A stretch of 64,000 bases of DNA, taken from contig JABAKD010000026.1 in NCBI GenBank assembly GCA_012845835.1, positions 8,542,558 through 8,606,557 of the forward strand. Direction: 5' to 3'. Source of the stretch: Undaria pinnatifida. Lineage: Eukaryota; Sar; Phaeophyceae; Laminariales; Alariaceae. Position numbers and translations under genes: made by a program. Shown here piece by piece: positions 30,691 through 42,649 of this stretch. The notes under the pieces were generated by a model. The model was not told the origin of the DNA and did not search any database. It worked only from the letters and a program-made list of their open reading frames with translations. Positions within the stretch are counted from its first letter, which is position 1, and each line of letters opens with the position of its first letter.

Positions 30691-32274
30691 TGACCTCTGC
30701 CGTGAAGGGAGGCGAGTCTCTTCCCTCACGCGACGGCACGTATTGACATTGACGCGTGCTACAATAGAGGTAGCGCTTTTTGGCTGAAACGATTTCAGAA
30801 TTACGACGCTCCTTAAACCCAAAAGCGTCGGAGATTCGGTCTTAAGCACTTTTGTTTTTAGTACCTAGTACAGTACCGACCTAGTACATGGGATTGTTCA
30901 TCGGGTTGCACTTTTCGTTTTTCTCAAAGTCATTTTCAAAGTAATTTTCTAAAACGCCTTCACTACTGGAAACCCTTTCTGGGGACAAATTTACTTCAAA
31001 TTAGTATAGGAAAGGATTTCGGGGTTCTAAAGGGGTTAATAAGGGAATACAGCTCCTGAACTTGGGAGCCTAAAAAAAAGGGGGGTGAACCTGTACCGTA
31101 CCATTATTGTAGTCTATAAATACTCTTTACCACCCCCGGGGGATAGAAAAAAAATAACATATATATATACGAGGTGGGACTTCGAGGGCGGGTGGTAGCT
31201 AAACTACCCCTGGCGATAAAGGACGATACACGGCGCCCGCAATCCAGGGAGGGTGCTGGCAGGGCGGGGGCAGTGCTTGCAAGGGACTTGGTGTACTGGC
31301 ACAACCGTTGGCAATCCACACTATACATAACTTCTCATCACATTCTGATGCCGAGAAATTTAGCAGGCGGTGGTGGTAGGGTTTAGGGTTCGCAAGGCAC
31401 TTCTGTGTTTATACAGCCCACCCAAGCAGAGCTGAAAGGTGTCGAACGACAGTCGGTCACCGAAATAAACAGGACCGCCTGCGCGTGTATGATGCGACCA
31501 ACGTGTTCCGTACTAAAACAAATATACCCTGGTACCAAGTACCAGGGAATATTTACGTATTTACGGCATTTTTTTCATCTAAGGGGAGTCGCTGACCTAT
31601 GCCCTCAACGCCTTCACCACTGGAAACCCTTTTTGGGGACAAAATTACTTGGATTTAGTATAGGGAGGGATTTGGGGTTCTAGTCTAAAGGGGTTAATGA
31701 GTGCAAGTATACACACAGTAGTACGCGCGATCGGAGTATCACACACAGTATGCCAAGGTGAGTTTCGACGAAATATTGAAATCTTTTCTTCGATCTCACA
31801 GCTGGAGTGTATTTTTATTTTTTACGTACCTGGTACAAGTTTAGCAAACGTCTGTCAGGGCAGCATTTTCGAAATCACCCTCCGCCTCACCCAAACAACG
31901 TGTTTTAAAAGCTGCCGTTCGAAGTATGAATGAATATCCTTAATGAGGACATCCTTAATGAGGATACATACCAAGTAACGCGCGCGATCGAAGTATCACA
32001 CACAGCTTGCAAACATGAGTTTCGACGAAATCTTCGATCTCACAGCTGAAGTGTTCCTTTCGTTGTTAGTTATATAGTACTTTCGGTCTTACGAGGGGGA
32101 TTTCGGCGCAAGAAGTATTGAGACTTCGCGTCGTTCGTCCAATTTGATGGTGATTGTGTGTCGAGAGAGCTTTACTATCAAAAGGCACCAGCGGAGAAGC
32201 CACTATAAGGTAGTATTTTTGGATTGCTTGTGTTTTTCCCTGGGGTACCCTTCCACTCCAGAGCGACTGGAGCT
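30691..32274. other. No gene; repeats E and F
   Basis: Repeat E (CCTTCAC(T/C)ACTGGAAACCC, TTAGTATAGG, AAAGGGGTTAAT) at about 30950-31045 and 31605-31700, with a third copy at 59044-59125. Repeat F (CGCGATCG, TATCACACACAG, GAGTTTCGACGAAAT, TCGATCTCACAGCTG) at about 31722-31812 and 31978-32055, again at 33525-33590. A hairpin ACCCTGGTACCAAGTACCAGGG lies at about 31527. Confidence 0.5.
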
Positions 32275-32717
32275 TATCCTGTGACCGCGGAATTGATTAT
32301 GCGAGTTAATGTGAGAACACCAACAGCACACAAACAAGGGTTTCGAAGGGGGACCTGAGAGGACCTTTCCCAGAACATTCCTAGGGCTTGGGTTAACGAA
32401 AAAAACGTTCCCGGATTGTTCCTAGAAAAAAAAAATGACGGACGAGAAAAGTTGGCAGGCTGCTCGCTCCTGCATGCCACCATGATCAGACGCCGACCTG
32501 AGCCCTCCACACCACACCACACCACACCACACAAACAAGTGTAAGCACGTTAGGAGCGTTGCGGACGGCACTTTCACGACAAAGTCGCCGCGTGACGAAG
32601 GCTTGCTATATCCGAATATAATCGTACCTATGTGGAATAGCACCTGGTAATTGCTAGTGTGGAGTGCTGTTGTTCTCACATTAACTCAAGTCCGTGGTCA
32701 CAGGTCAGGCTCCAGTC
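32275..32717. mobile_element. 443-bp inverted-repeat element (MITE-like)
   Basis: Ends are imperfect inverted repeats of about 55-60 bp: left GACTGGAGC, CCTGTGACC, GAGTTAATGTGAGAACA; right the complement. The left arm has a 7-base insert. The interior has no ORF and contains (CACAC)n at 32510-32532. A lone arm occurs at 3763-3836. A target duplication could not be identified, so the family is open. Confidence 0.65.
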
Positions 32718-34930
32718 ACGCTATGATGGAAAAATGTCCCAGGAAAAAAAAGCTAAAAGTGGTACACGTGTGTATCGTGTATCATATACAGGGTATAGCT
32801 GACGCGAGTCGTACATCCGCCAGATAAAAAAAAACGATGTACTTTTCCGACCTGGTTTTAGTCTAGATTATGTTGATCATACTATACGTTCTTGACCGAT
32901 GCTCGCTTTTCGGGAACGGGCCGTCATTCAACACACTAATTGATCGAAGCTGGTCTTTGATGTAGATTGCGCGAAGGGTTGAAGAGCGAAGCGACTGGTC
33001 AGCCCCAGCCAGTCACAAAATACAAAATCAAATTCGCCAACTCGGCCACCCCAACAAAACGTAACGGTCATGAAAATGTCGGTCGATGTACATGCAGACT
33101 GTGTACAAAAAATCAAGGAACGTGTACGAATGACATCATGAAAACACCGCTCGAAGTGTACAAGTACGTATTAATAGTACGAAGTCTAGACTAGTCCAGT
33201 ACTGCAGCAGTTTACTCATAATACATACCTGCTACTGGTGTGTCATTTAGTGCTGCTCAAACTATGCTTTTATCTTGATATAATGATAAATACATCACAA
33301 AAATATCCTTACTATTGCGGAGAGATAGGCATGTCGAAGGAGGAAATAGTTCGACAACAGGTGGAGTTGCCGTGCTCGCACAACTGCAGAACAATCACAG
33401 CAACGGCAAGGCAGCGGTTCACGGTATCGCTCGCATACGACGCACGGTGCGGGGTAGACGCGAACTTAATGCTTGTGGGGCTTTCGCTCGTGGAGGCCCA
33501 TGACTCACCAACAACGCGATCGACAGTAGCATCACACGCGGCTTGCAAAGATGAGTTTCGACGAAACTCTCGATCTCACAGCTGAGGTGTATAATAGTAA
33601 TATTAATAGTACAAACACCTGGTATAGTATGTACTGGTATATTTTGATAAAGCACAGAAGTTAACAAAAAATGAAAGTGAGACCGGAAGAACAACAGTAG
33701 TAGTCCCTTGTTTATCCTGGTACATGTATTTGCCGAACACAATAACAGGTACTCGTATAACAAAGTAAAACACAAATACCACACCGACAACAGATCACGG
33801 ACAAAAAAAATGCATTCCTACCATGACACGTAGCGGTGTATTATGAGCAATGTACCTCTACTTGATATACTACTAGCAGCATACCGATATACCTGGTACC
33901 AGGTCCCAACCCGACCAAAAGCCTAAGCCTTAACCTATCCAACTAGCCTAGCCCGAGTATCATACGGGGTGGGATCAGGGTGTATATTTAAAAAATGAAA
34001 ATATATAAAGTACAACACGTTGGGTAGGGATGCATGGCTCAGGGGTATTCGTACAAATATTTATAAACATAGACTAATACGTACAAGGTTCCCCTCCGGG
34101 GAGTGCCTAAGGGAGTGGCGCAAGAACAAAACCCAAACATCCAATATCTGACTGTCTGTGGGTAAATAAGCTGTACCTGGTGGTAGTAAAAACTATGCTT
34201 TTGTCCGCAGCTCGAGAAGCGGAGTGTGGGGAGGCGCCCTCCCGGCTACGGTTCGCCCTCTCGCCGTCGTCGTGGAGAACCGAAAATAAGTGGTAATCCC
34301 ATCAGTACGTACGTGTCCGGCGCCAGTACTCGTACGATGGGGACTTTTTATACGGGCGACTCTTATGCAGTAAAATTTGCGTGGTAAAAATAAAAGGACG
34401 AACAGGTGGATTTTCAACCGGCAAAAAAACAAATCAGCAGCCAGTTGTTCCGTGCGTCGTCTTTCTATCGTGGTTTTGATGTTTTTTTCTTTGTTTCCTG
34501 TTGTTTCGTATGGAAATCAACAGTTGATTTCAGAATAGGTACTCTTCGTGTCTTGTTGAGCCAGATATTGAACTTAACGACGAGTGATACACGCCAGGAT
34601 GGGCAATCATCCCCCTTCACCGCCAGTTCATCGCAGAGAGTGCGCGGAATGAGGAACTGTAGGGCTTCTATTATTGTCGCTGAGACAGAGAAGCCCTTTC
34701 TCATGGAGCATCAGCGCCTATATCCACTGCTGTTTGCTTTTTAAATTCAATAAAAAATACGCTGGATTGTTTTGGTCGACGTCCGATTCAAAATCGTCCC
34801 CTCGTGGAGACGAAAGCAACTCGCCTCAGCATAGCGAGGACTCGCCACGCGCACATACATGATGTATCCTACTACTGCTGCTGTGATCTCGGCTTGGCTC
34901 ATCATTTCTGCCCAGCTCCGCCCAGTACCC
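32718..34930. other. No gene seen
   Basis: Mixed AT-rich DNA. Contains one repeat F copy (33525-33590), TACCTGGTACCAGGT at 33889-33903, and short ORFs without domain features. TATTAATAGTAC-type palindromic strings recur (33169, 33601). Confidence 0.35.
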
Positions 34931-35345
34931 CACCGCAGCGCTATAAAAGCTCAGCAGCGCGCGCCGTGCAGTGCCGTGCCCTGCGATGCCCTGCCGTGCC
35001 CTGCAGCTCAGCTCAGCAGCGCACCGCAGCGCTAGCTCAGCAGCGCACCGCAGCGCTAGCTCAGCAGAGCGCAGCGCCGTGCGGTGCCGTGCTTTGCCAT
35101 GCTGCGTGCTTTGCTGTCTTTTTACTAGTTCGTGCATGCCAGCAACAAACGAAGTATCATACTACGTACCGGTACTATTAATACCACACCAGGTTTGTAC
35201 ATATTACGTTGTTGGATCACAAACAATGCACCCCCAGCTCAGGTCAGCCCGACTATATATAGCTCAGCAGCGCAGCGCAGCGCAGTGCGGTGCCGTGCCT
35301 TGCCCTTCGTTTTGCGGTGCTGTGTCGTGCGGCGCTGTGCGTTCT
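34931..35345 (+). repeat. CAGCAGCGC repeats with TATA-like boxes
   Basis: GCTATAAAAGCTCAGCAGCG at 34940 and ACTATATATAGCTCAGCAGC at 35252 start two similar blocks. In the first, a 24-bp unit (GCTCAGCAGCGCACCGCAGC..) is repeated at 35011 and 35035. Both end in GTGC(G/C)GTGCCGTGC runs. A TATA-like box followed by a GC-rich repeat, twice, suggests a repeated promoter or LTR-like piece. No gene follows. Confidence 0.5.
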
Positions 35346-35442
35346 TTGGAACGTACAGCAGTAGTACCAGGTATGATACAGGTACCAGGTACCATCATGT
35401 ACGTGTTGTGTACTCGTCTTTTTTAGTTAATCAGTTGTGATT

Positions 35443-36050
35443 GTCCTCTGTCGGTCCCCATGTTTTCCCATCCCGCAAATACCACACGTACTGCCGTTCA
35501 GAACGTGACATCAACAAGCACACAGCACAGCGCAGGGCAATTAGCTCTGCACAAGCACGTCAACTATCAATTCGCACCAAATAATCACGAGCCTCTTCTT
35601 CCTGCCCCCAAATTTCATGTTTCAGTTGCATTCTTCCTTGCACGAGCGTAGGGGGCGGCGTCAGCCACCCGCGGAGCGTAGCCCTGTGCTTTATCTAGAA
35701 CACACAAAGTACCACCAGGTATGAGGGGAAGTACCAGGTACCGGTAGTACGAGTGTGCACTGGTCTTTTTGCTTTCGTCGTTCATTTTGTCTCCATCTCG
35801 GTCCTCTTCGCGATTTTTTCTTCGCGAATTTCACCCGTACTACTGCCGCTCAGAACGTGACATCGCCAGCATACAGCATGGCACAGACAGGGCAATCAGC
35901 TCCGCACAAGTAGCTCTTGGCATTATCGAATTGCTAGGTGCACTATTTAATAAATCATGGGCCTCTTCTTTCTGCCCCATTCACATTTAGTTGAAATCTT
36001 CCACCTTGCGCGAGCTACTGACGCCGCCCGCGGAGCGGAGCCCTTGTAAT
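35443..36050 (+). repeat. Repeat H, copies 1 and 2
   Basis: Two copies about 340 bp apart (35443-35690, 35791-36050) sharing TACTGCCG(T/C)TCAGAACGTGACATC, AGGGCAAT(T/C)AGCTC, GGGCCTCTTCTTTCTGCCCC-like and CCCGCGGAGCG(T/G)AGCCCT. The link between them holds CAGGTACCGG motifs. A third partial copy is at 22478-22597. Confidence 0.7.
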
Positions 36051-36228
36051 ATTTACTAATAGAAACAGAACGTAGAGTTTGTTAAAAATAGTTTAGCAAC
36101 CCCGTCAGGCAAAAAGTGCTTAGCCGAAAGTGCTAATACTAGTATTATAAGCCCTATCGTATCATATGAATGCCACTCCTCACTCTCATTACTTTGATCA
36201 TTCTCATCGTCATATCATTATTCAAAGC

Positions 36229-36515
36229 CGGTCGCCCCGGTGGTCTAGTGGTTACCCTCGAATACTACTAACGTTGGTCCTTGAGTTCGATTCCCACCGT
36301 GGGGGTCATATTTTGAATTTAGTTGCAAAAATACAAAAAAAGGGACCAACTGCTGAGAGCGCCGAGCAGCGTGGGTAGGTACAATTCGACGCGAGCCGAC
36401 GAGGGAAGAAAAAAGCTGAATTCTCCTCGCGCCCGCGAGGAGACCACTGTTCTGAGTTACTACTGGGAGGGTGCACGAGTAGTGCGAGGATAATAAATGG
36501 GATGCAAGAAAAAAA
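36229..36515 (+). mobile_element. tRNA-derived SINE copy 2
   Basis: Begins with a tRNA-like head: TGGTCTAGTGGTTA (A box) at about 36240 and GAGTTCGATTCCC (B box) at about 36282. The family core follows (CAACTGCTGAGAGCGCC, GCAGCGTGGGTAGG, GACGCGAGCCGACGAGGG) and then the end block GCGAGGATAATAAATGGGATG. The acceptor stem does not pair well and the anticodon arm is poor, so it is not a working tRNA. RNA polymerase III boxes are well kept. Confidence 0.8.
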
Positions 36516-36555
36516 AAGGAAAAAAAAACGGAGAGGCGGGATTATGTTCTTTTTT

Positions 36556-36710
36556 TTTTCGCACACTTCCACTTTCCAGTTTCTGGACAAGCCGTGGTCA
36601 CAGGTGTCGTCCCCTCTCCCCCCCGGTTCTTGCCTTCATTTTTTTATCGCGCATAGGGTTCAGCAATCCCACTGCTCGTCGATTTTTCATCGAGTGTTGC
36701 TAACTCACGC
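36556..36710 (+). repeat. Repeat I, copy 1
   Basis: GTGGTCACAGGTGTCGTCC, CTCTCCCCCCCGG and CACTGCTCGTCG match 53612-53775 in order. Confidence 0.5.
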
Positions 36711-37344
36711 TCTCGCGTTTTCCGCAAGTCAATTTGTGCGCAAGAAAAAGTCCCCACGAATTTATACGAGGAGTTATGAGATACCGGGTGACGCTTCGTT
36801 TTGCAACGACCAGCCATGTCGAGCGCCTGTCGTCCAAATAAGAACGAGCCGATCTTCGTGTGATGGCTAAAAGCTTAAATCCCATAGCTCCTCTATCGGG
36901 GTGGGCGTGCAAAAAGGCCGTCTGAGGTCGTGTCTTTGTGGGCAATGATTTGGTGGCACAAGATGCAAGGCACATACATACCAGGTAAGTAGTAGATAAG
37001 TCCCCGTGTGGCGTGTGGGGGGAGTCACGTCAAGCATCTCAGCATCTCTTCCGATACCGTTCTCCACCACAGATATAGCACTGGCTCGGAGAACCACTTC
37101 AACTTGATTTCAAACCCTAACCCCGCCCGCTTGGGAATATTCTCGGAACGTTCATGTAACGAGGAGTTTCTGTGGACAATCAACCATTTTGTCGACGGTG
37201 GGAGAAGTACACTACAATACACAGTACTGTAACTGTACTGGACGCGCGAAGTGTCATCAACAAAAGAACCATGCAGCGTTTTTTCCTTGAATGTTCGTTG
37301 CTCGTCGCTCGTCCAATTTACGTTTCCCGCTCGCTCGTGAAACC
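36711..37344. other. No gene seen
   Basis: No recognised repeat or gene. Short ORFs on both strands only. Confidence 0.3.
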
Positions 37345-37690
37345 CGGGAATATGGGTGCGCAATTTTGTCACATACTTCGAAGTAATTCTTAGGGCCGCA
37401 TAATTCTTGTGGTCACAAGAATTCTTGTGGCAAAAAACCTTCCAGGGGCAGCAAAAGATGCCGAAAGATCATCGGGAAGAGTATCGGAAGAACTCACGGC
37501 TGGCAGGTTAATAAAATAACGCGCCGGGGAAAAATTCGCTGGAATATGGGTACGTAACTTAAGTCACATAATTATCATGGCCGACAGGATTATTGTGGTA
37601 ACACCTCTCCAGGGGTGGCAAGAGATGCCTAAATATTGTCAGGAGAACTCACGGCTGACAGTTTAATGAAAAAACGCGCCGGGCGCAGGT
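37345..37690 (+). repeat. About 190-bp tandem duplication
   Basis: GGAATATGGGTGCGCAA / GGAATATGGGTACGTAA start two copies (about 37350 and 37543), which share CTTCCAGGGGCAGCAAAAGATGCC-type and GAACTCACGGCTG..AGGTTAAT-type blocks and end in ACGCGCCGGG. At 37401-37424 copy 1 has an AATTCTTGTGGTCACAAGAATT palindrome not in copy 2. Confidence 0.7.
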
Positions 37691-40641
37691 GGGAAGTCAC
37701 AAAATAACGAAAGCATGGTACAGAATAGCCTCCGGTAGGGAACGGGGGTGGTCCTTGTGCTCCTGAACAAAACTCATCATGTGTGATACCCTAAGATATC
37801 GGGAGATACTAGCACTTTCACCCCTTGACAGACAGTGTCAAGGCAAATGCCTTGACAGACAGCCTTGTGAGCAAAAAGCAGGGGACACGATGGAATAATC
37901 TCCGCTTTTTAAAAAACGCCTAACCGTTTTATTGAAAATTCCGTTTTTTGCAAAAACAAAACAAAAAATGAAGTGTTTAAAACAAAAAAAAAACGGCGTT
38001 CAGATCTGCATTAGTAATCATCGCTTTTGAACCAAGTACAGAAGCCGCACAGGCGCAGGGAGCAGGGAGTAGGGCCGTACATAGCAGCGTACGCATGGAG
38101 ACATTGATGAGACACAAGACGACGGCCATGAAAGGGTGAATGTCACATGTTTTCTACAGGTTCTCTACGAAATATTAAAAAAAAAACACTCTAAACGAGG
38201 AACAAGCAACAACAATAACACGTCATTGCTCTTGACGTTGATACGTACTAGTACGAAATAAGTACATAACACAGCAGTGCTGCTGTACGTACCTCGCATG
38301 TACCAGGTACATGGTTGGTATACATTGTTTTTCGCGTGCTGCATGTTGCATTAATTGTTGCCTTCGCTCATCATCAGCCGTCATCCTACCGCCTGCCGAT
38401 GACCGCATCACAGCTTCCACGTTTTCAAGTTGAATCATATGCCAGATCTGTTGCTGGTGCCAACCATCTACTGCTGACTGCTGGCTGCCGGCTGCCAAAG
38501 TCTGGTGCGGTCTGCTAGCGTGGCCGCTGCGGCTGATGTGCTGCTCGGCATGGCAGCAAGCAGCACCCAATAACATAAATGTTATACATTTTGTAGGGGT
38601 TTCCATACAGATAATGAGGTATTTTTCTTCCGAGGATAGGGGTCGTATGCCTAGACATTGATAGTTGCCTTGACAGACAGCCTTGACAGACAGCATGACA
38701 TTGACATGTCTGCTGACAACTTTGGGGATACCAGGTACTGTACCTCTTTCGCATCTCCGCGTGCCCGTTGTGTCCTTTGACATTACAAAATACCTGCCCT
38801 CCGATAAGAAAACGATATATAATATCAGTTTTAGCTTAGCTTTCTTACTGCAGAAAGGCGGTGTCCTACACCAAATTCAGTATACTAACTGTCGGATTTA
38901 TTATTTCCCCGCAATTTTTCGGCCAGGTTTCTTGTGTGGCTCCTTCTTATGAGACACGAGAGGGCCGGGCCGGCAGTGTAACATTTTTCCAACTGCAGAA
39001 ATGAGAAAATACTAGCTCCAAGTTTTTGTCTCCGAAGCGGGAGCGCAGTCCTAAACGTCATTTACCCTTTCTAATATTTGAAAAAAATCTTTTGAACCCG
39101 TCAGCTGTGAATTCGATGAATTAGGGTCGATACTCATCTTTGCAAGTTGCCGCCGCTCGTTTGTTCTACGGCTGTTGTCAGGGTGAATAAACATCAACAG
39201 CAATTGTGACAATGCTAGTGCTACCACGTAATGATAAAACATTCATCACAAGGTAGTAAGATGAGATATGCACACCCAGGCGAGACACCAGGTGTCCGTG
39301 CGGACTGTCCATCCTAGGACAGGTACCAGCTTTGTGGCCACAGACCGACAGAAAGAATGGTGGTCAACAAAATCTGAGAGATAGAGCTCATCATGGTCAG
39401 ACAGAGAAACCGTAATGCCTTGTGGTACCTTTTATCGCAAACGAAGAAGAATCGCAATGACAAATGTACCGGATATAAAAAGTACCAGGGTGAAACATAA
39501 CATACACCAACCTGCACTCGCCTACAATATGCCCAGGATAAATACACCAGGTAATCGTTTTGAGACTAAAGAAAAACGTGCCGACCGACAATATATCACG
39601 AGGCAAGGGCCGCACGGGGCAACCTAGGCTGCTGGATCTCGTCTATTGGTAGATTATTATTATTAGAGTCCGCGCTAAAACTGCAAGAAGCTGTACGTCA
39701 GGCGCGCTGTGACATGCCACAGCAGTACTCGCGTTGCTACACTCGTGTTGTCGAGCGCTGAATGCATGGCAACGCCGAACTCGTCGTTGTTTTGGTCGGG
39801 TTTTAGAGGTATTAATAATACTGTAGTATCGAAATATCTAAGGCCTACAGCAGTACAAGGGTCAACAATTAAAATTAACCCCCCCCCTTGGAACCGCACC
39901 CACGTATTGGGCGACAAACTACTTGAAATTAGTGTGGATCAGTTTTGCAGTAGTACAAGGGTTAACAAATACCAAGTACCTGTGGTATGTGTGTTCTTCA
40001 CATTAAACTGATATTTGCAACACCCATCTGCATCCAGCATAGCCAGTGTCCGTGCTCATGCCTCATGCAGAGACGAGCTCTGTGGTCACAAGCTACGAGA
40101 CAGACATTCACTCTGCAAATATAGCAAGGTGATTGGGCCACGCAATGCGGTATACAAGAACATGGTATAATACAACAAGTGACCAACAAGTGATACACTT
40201 TCTGTGTCTATACCAGCGGGTGAATACAGGGAGAATAACCGCCGAAAGCATCCGTCGGTTACCCCGCGGCGCGCCTGGGACACCCACCCCTAGACCTCCA
40301 GCCTCTAAGTGCCTTGGAATTTGCTAATTGCATCCAAAAAAGCAAAACAAGGAAATCGCGACGAAGACTACGACAACGGTAACACCGACGACGACAACGG
40401 TTCACAAGGACAAGAATAAGAGCAAGAACAAGCAGACTTTTCGTTTTCTGTTTCTTCGCCACTGACGCTCACGCTGCCCGTTGCGGGATGGCAAAATAAC
40501 GTTAGTGGGACCAAGAACAAGAACAAGCACCTACGACAGTCTCACATAAAGGCGGGACTTGGCCTCCTCATCGAGGCAAACACTACGACATACAAGAACA
40601 CCAGCAAGAACAAGAATAACAATAAGAACAAGAACAAAATG
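37691..40641. other. No gene established
   Basis: CCTTGACAGACAG repeats at 37824-37863 and 38667-38695. A 186-codon minus-strand ORF (38223-38783) has no recognised domain and its length is within chance. One repeat F fragment (39098-39150). 40330-40640 is an AAGAACAAG-type low-complexity tract; it includes at 40540-40590 a partial copy of the last ~45 bp of the next CDS. Confidence 0.35.
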
Positions 40642-40935
40642 CTAGATCTCACATAAAGCCGTCACTTGGCCCTCCGCATCGAGGCAGACATTGGCCCCCT
40701 CGTGGATGCACTTCTTCGCCTCCGCGATCGCCCGCTGCACAATCTCCGCGCCCGCCTCAGCGTGCGGCATGACGTTCGGCGCAACCGAGTGCAGCCACTC
40801 CCCTACATCGTCCGCCCCTGCCAAGAGAGCCGCTGCGGCGGCAACGAGGCTTACCCCTAGGGCGCCCTGCAAGGCGCGCTTCAACGCCCGCTGCGGCGGC
40901 TTGTCTACGTTGACTGTACCGTCTGGTTGTTTCAT
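40642..40935 (-). CDS. Small hypothetical protein, 97 residues
   Basis: I do not recognise a family. The frame opens at ATG 40935, right after CAGCAG, and stops at 40642. The protein starts hydrophilic (MKQPDGTVNVDKPPQ), has a hydrophobic Ala/Leu segment at about residues 23-41 (ALQGALGVSLVAAAAALLAG) that could span or anchor in a membrane, and a C-terminal half with helices and three cysteines (KKCIHE, NVCLDA, ALCEI). Third codon positions are GC-rich as in the GT61 exon, unlike the A-rich DNA downstream. The last ~45 bp are copied at 40540-40590, a sign of local duplication. A chance ORF or an exon of a larger gene remain possible. Confidence 0.45.
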   Translation of the reverse strand: MKQPDGTVNVDKPPQRALKRALQGALGVSLVAAAAALLAGADDVGEWLHSVAPNVMPHAEAGAEIVQRAIAEAKKCIHEGANVCLDAEGQVTALCEI

Positions 40936-41707
40936 CTGCTGCTGGGATGCTGCTCTTATTATCCGAGTGCTGGAGTCCCCTGCTGGGGAGGGAGGGTGGG
41001 AGAAGATTCGGCGCGCGAGAAGATTCGGCGCGTTGGTGTTGGTGTCAGCAACAGAGAGCGCTGTAGGACGTCAGATATTATAGCGATATGATAGCAGTAC
41101 CTGGTACAGCAGTAGTCATGTAATGCGAAAAAACACACGACACACGTACTCCACTACTGCTGTTATAGCTGTTATACCCGGTATACCAGGTGCCACGTAT
41201 CATACTCGTACTCTACCGGGTACTGCTGTACCACGGACCTGGTACATAACAGCAGTGCGTACAGACGTACAGCAGTACTCATCACGTTGCTATGGCTGGT
41301 GTCGACGGTCGGGAGGCAGGACGGGTCGGGAGAGGCCGTTGGGACTCGGGACGGGCAGATTATTCCGCCTGGCATATTACCGCGGTAAGGTTTTGTCCGT
41401 GGTTTTCGGGTCCCGCTAGACTAAAAAACGCATGACCCAGCGAGCCAGCGAGTCAGCGAGCCAGCAAGCCAGTGTCACGGGGACACCATATGATATGGCC
41501 ATACTACCAGTACGCTGTACTCAAGACCAAGTGTTTGGGCTTTGATGACAAGACCAAGCCAAGGAGATGAATGAGAGTCAAGAAGAGCGCAACGACAAAA
41601 AACACAAATTTAACCACTGCTGCTGTATCGACGACACTCCGTGCGGCCTCAACCTAATCTTCGGTTCGGTGATTTACATTACCCTCCGATCGTCTGCAGA
41701 GCTTATA
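40936..41707. other. No gene; palindromic GTACC/CAGCAGTAC cluster
   Basis: Between 41095 and 41285 the motifs AGTACCTGGTAC, GGTATACCAGGT, TACTGCTGTAC and CAGCAGTAC recur many times. 41433-41472 is an AGCGAGCC tandem. No gene. Confidence 0.4.
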
Positions 41708-41968
41708 CTAGGTCCGTCGTTCGTTCCAACTCGCACCTTGGCACATTTCCCTCGAGTTCGCTCGACTGCAGGGAGCAGCAGCAGGTGATGACAGCGAAGG
41801 GGTCAAAACGTTGACGTCGCTATCTGGGCCGGTTGGCTGGCATTCCAATCCGGGGGCAAAAGAGAAAACCGCTGGGTCCTTCCCGGCGGAGATATTGGAC
41901 TCCACGTAAATGTTGCTCCCGTCGTCGTGCGGGCGTGGGCTTCCTCCCGCGATGGCCACCATGCGCGT
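41708..41968 (-). CDS. Candidate exon, unknown protein
   Basis: On the minus strand the frame opens after an acceptor-like CTCTACTGCAG (exon start 41968) and codes RMVAIAGGSPRPHDDGSN, NIYVESNISAGKDPAVFSF and APGLECQPTGPDSDVN before a Ser/Ala stretch, with a stop at 41708. The mixed, non-repetitive residue content and GC-rich third positions look coding. No family is recognised, the 3' splice site of the other end is not fixed, and no partner exon was found. It could also be an ATG-started short gene (ATG at 41962). Confidence 0.33.
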   Translation of the reverse strand, partial: TRMVAIAGGSPRPHDDGSNIYVESNISAGKDPAVFSFAPGLECQPTGPDSDVNVLTPSLSSPAAAPCSRANSREMCQGASWNERRT

Positions 41969-42649
41969 CTGCAGTAGAGGGCAGAGTTCTCACGGGGCGC
42001 GGTGCGGGATCGGAAAAAATATTGGTGGTACCAAAAAACTTGAGTTCCCTATTTGCTACCGCCTTCTAATCTCTATTAAACCTTAAGTCAAACCTCAAAT
42101 GCCTCAAAGCCTCAAACAAAAGACGTACCCCCGTTCAAGCGCGCGGAGCCCACCAGAACCAGCGAGTAAGCGCGAGGATCTCCGATTACCAACGCGGAGA
42201 GCATCATCAGCAACGTTATCTTTGTTAGTTGATACAATTTACAGTGCATCATAGCAAGCAATCTGGCACAGGCTAGTCTATGATACTGCTGTGGTACGCC
42301 TGTTGAACGCCCAAGACAACACGTCGCCAGCAGCCAGCAGCATCACATCAACAAACATGGACGATAAGCCAACACCACCAGCAGGGAGCTTTTGGGAGCA
42401 TCCAGCAGCCAAGGTGTGTGCAATGTGCAAGTGCATTGAAAGGCAGCTGCAGTGAAAGGCCGGGACTGCAGGGGTCATGCTGGTACAGAACTCGCATATC
42501 TGGGTTGGAAAGCCACTGGCGTTGTAGTCTACCTGTGGTAAAGGATTAGGTGCTGATTGAAACGCTGCTGTTCGCCATGTGTTTTCAAAACTCGAAACAA
42601 CCCCGAGATTCAAGATTCCATCCAGTTTTTTTTTGTTTCTTTTTCGAGG
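41969..42649. other. No gene seen
   Basis: The 42278-42796 minus-strand ORF runs into the repeat cluster and has no recognised domain. Short CAGCAGCCAGCAGC-type simple repeats at 42327. Confidence 0.3.

Noticed and set aside
36229..36300. A functional tRNA gene
   Set aside because: A and B boxes are good, but the acceptor stem and anticodon arm do not pair, and the same head occurs on three other copies with a common non-tRNA body. It is a SINE head.
37824..38695. Element bounded by CCTTGACAGACAG repeats
   Set aside because: The repeats are direct and differ in arrangement at each side; ends could not be matched.
38223..38783. 186-codon ORF on the minus strand
   Set aside because: No domain, no splice or start context, and an ORF of this length is expected about once by chance in a window of this size.
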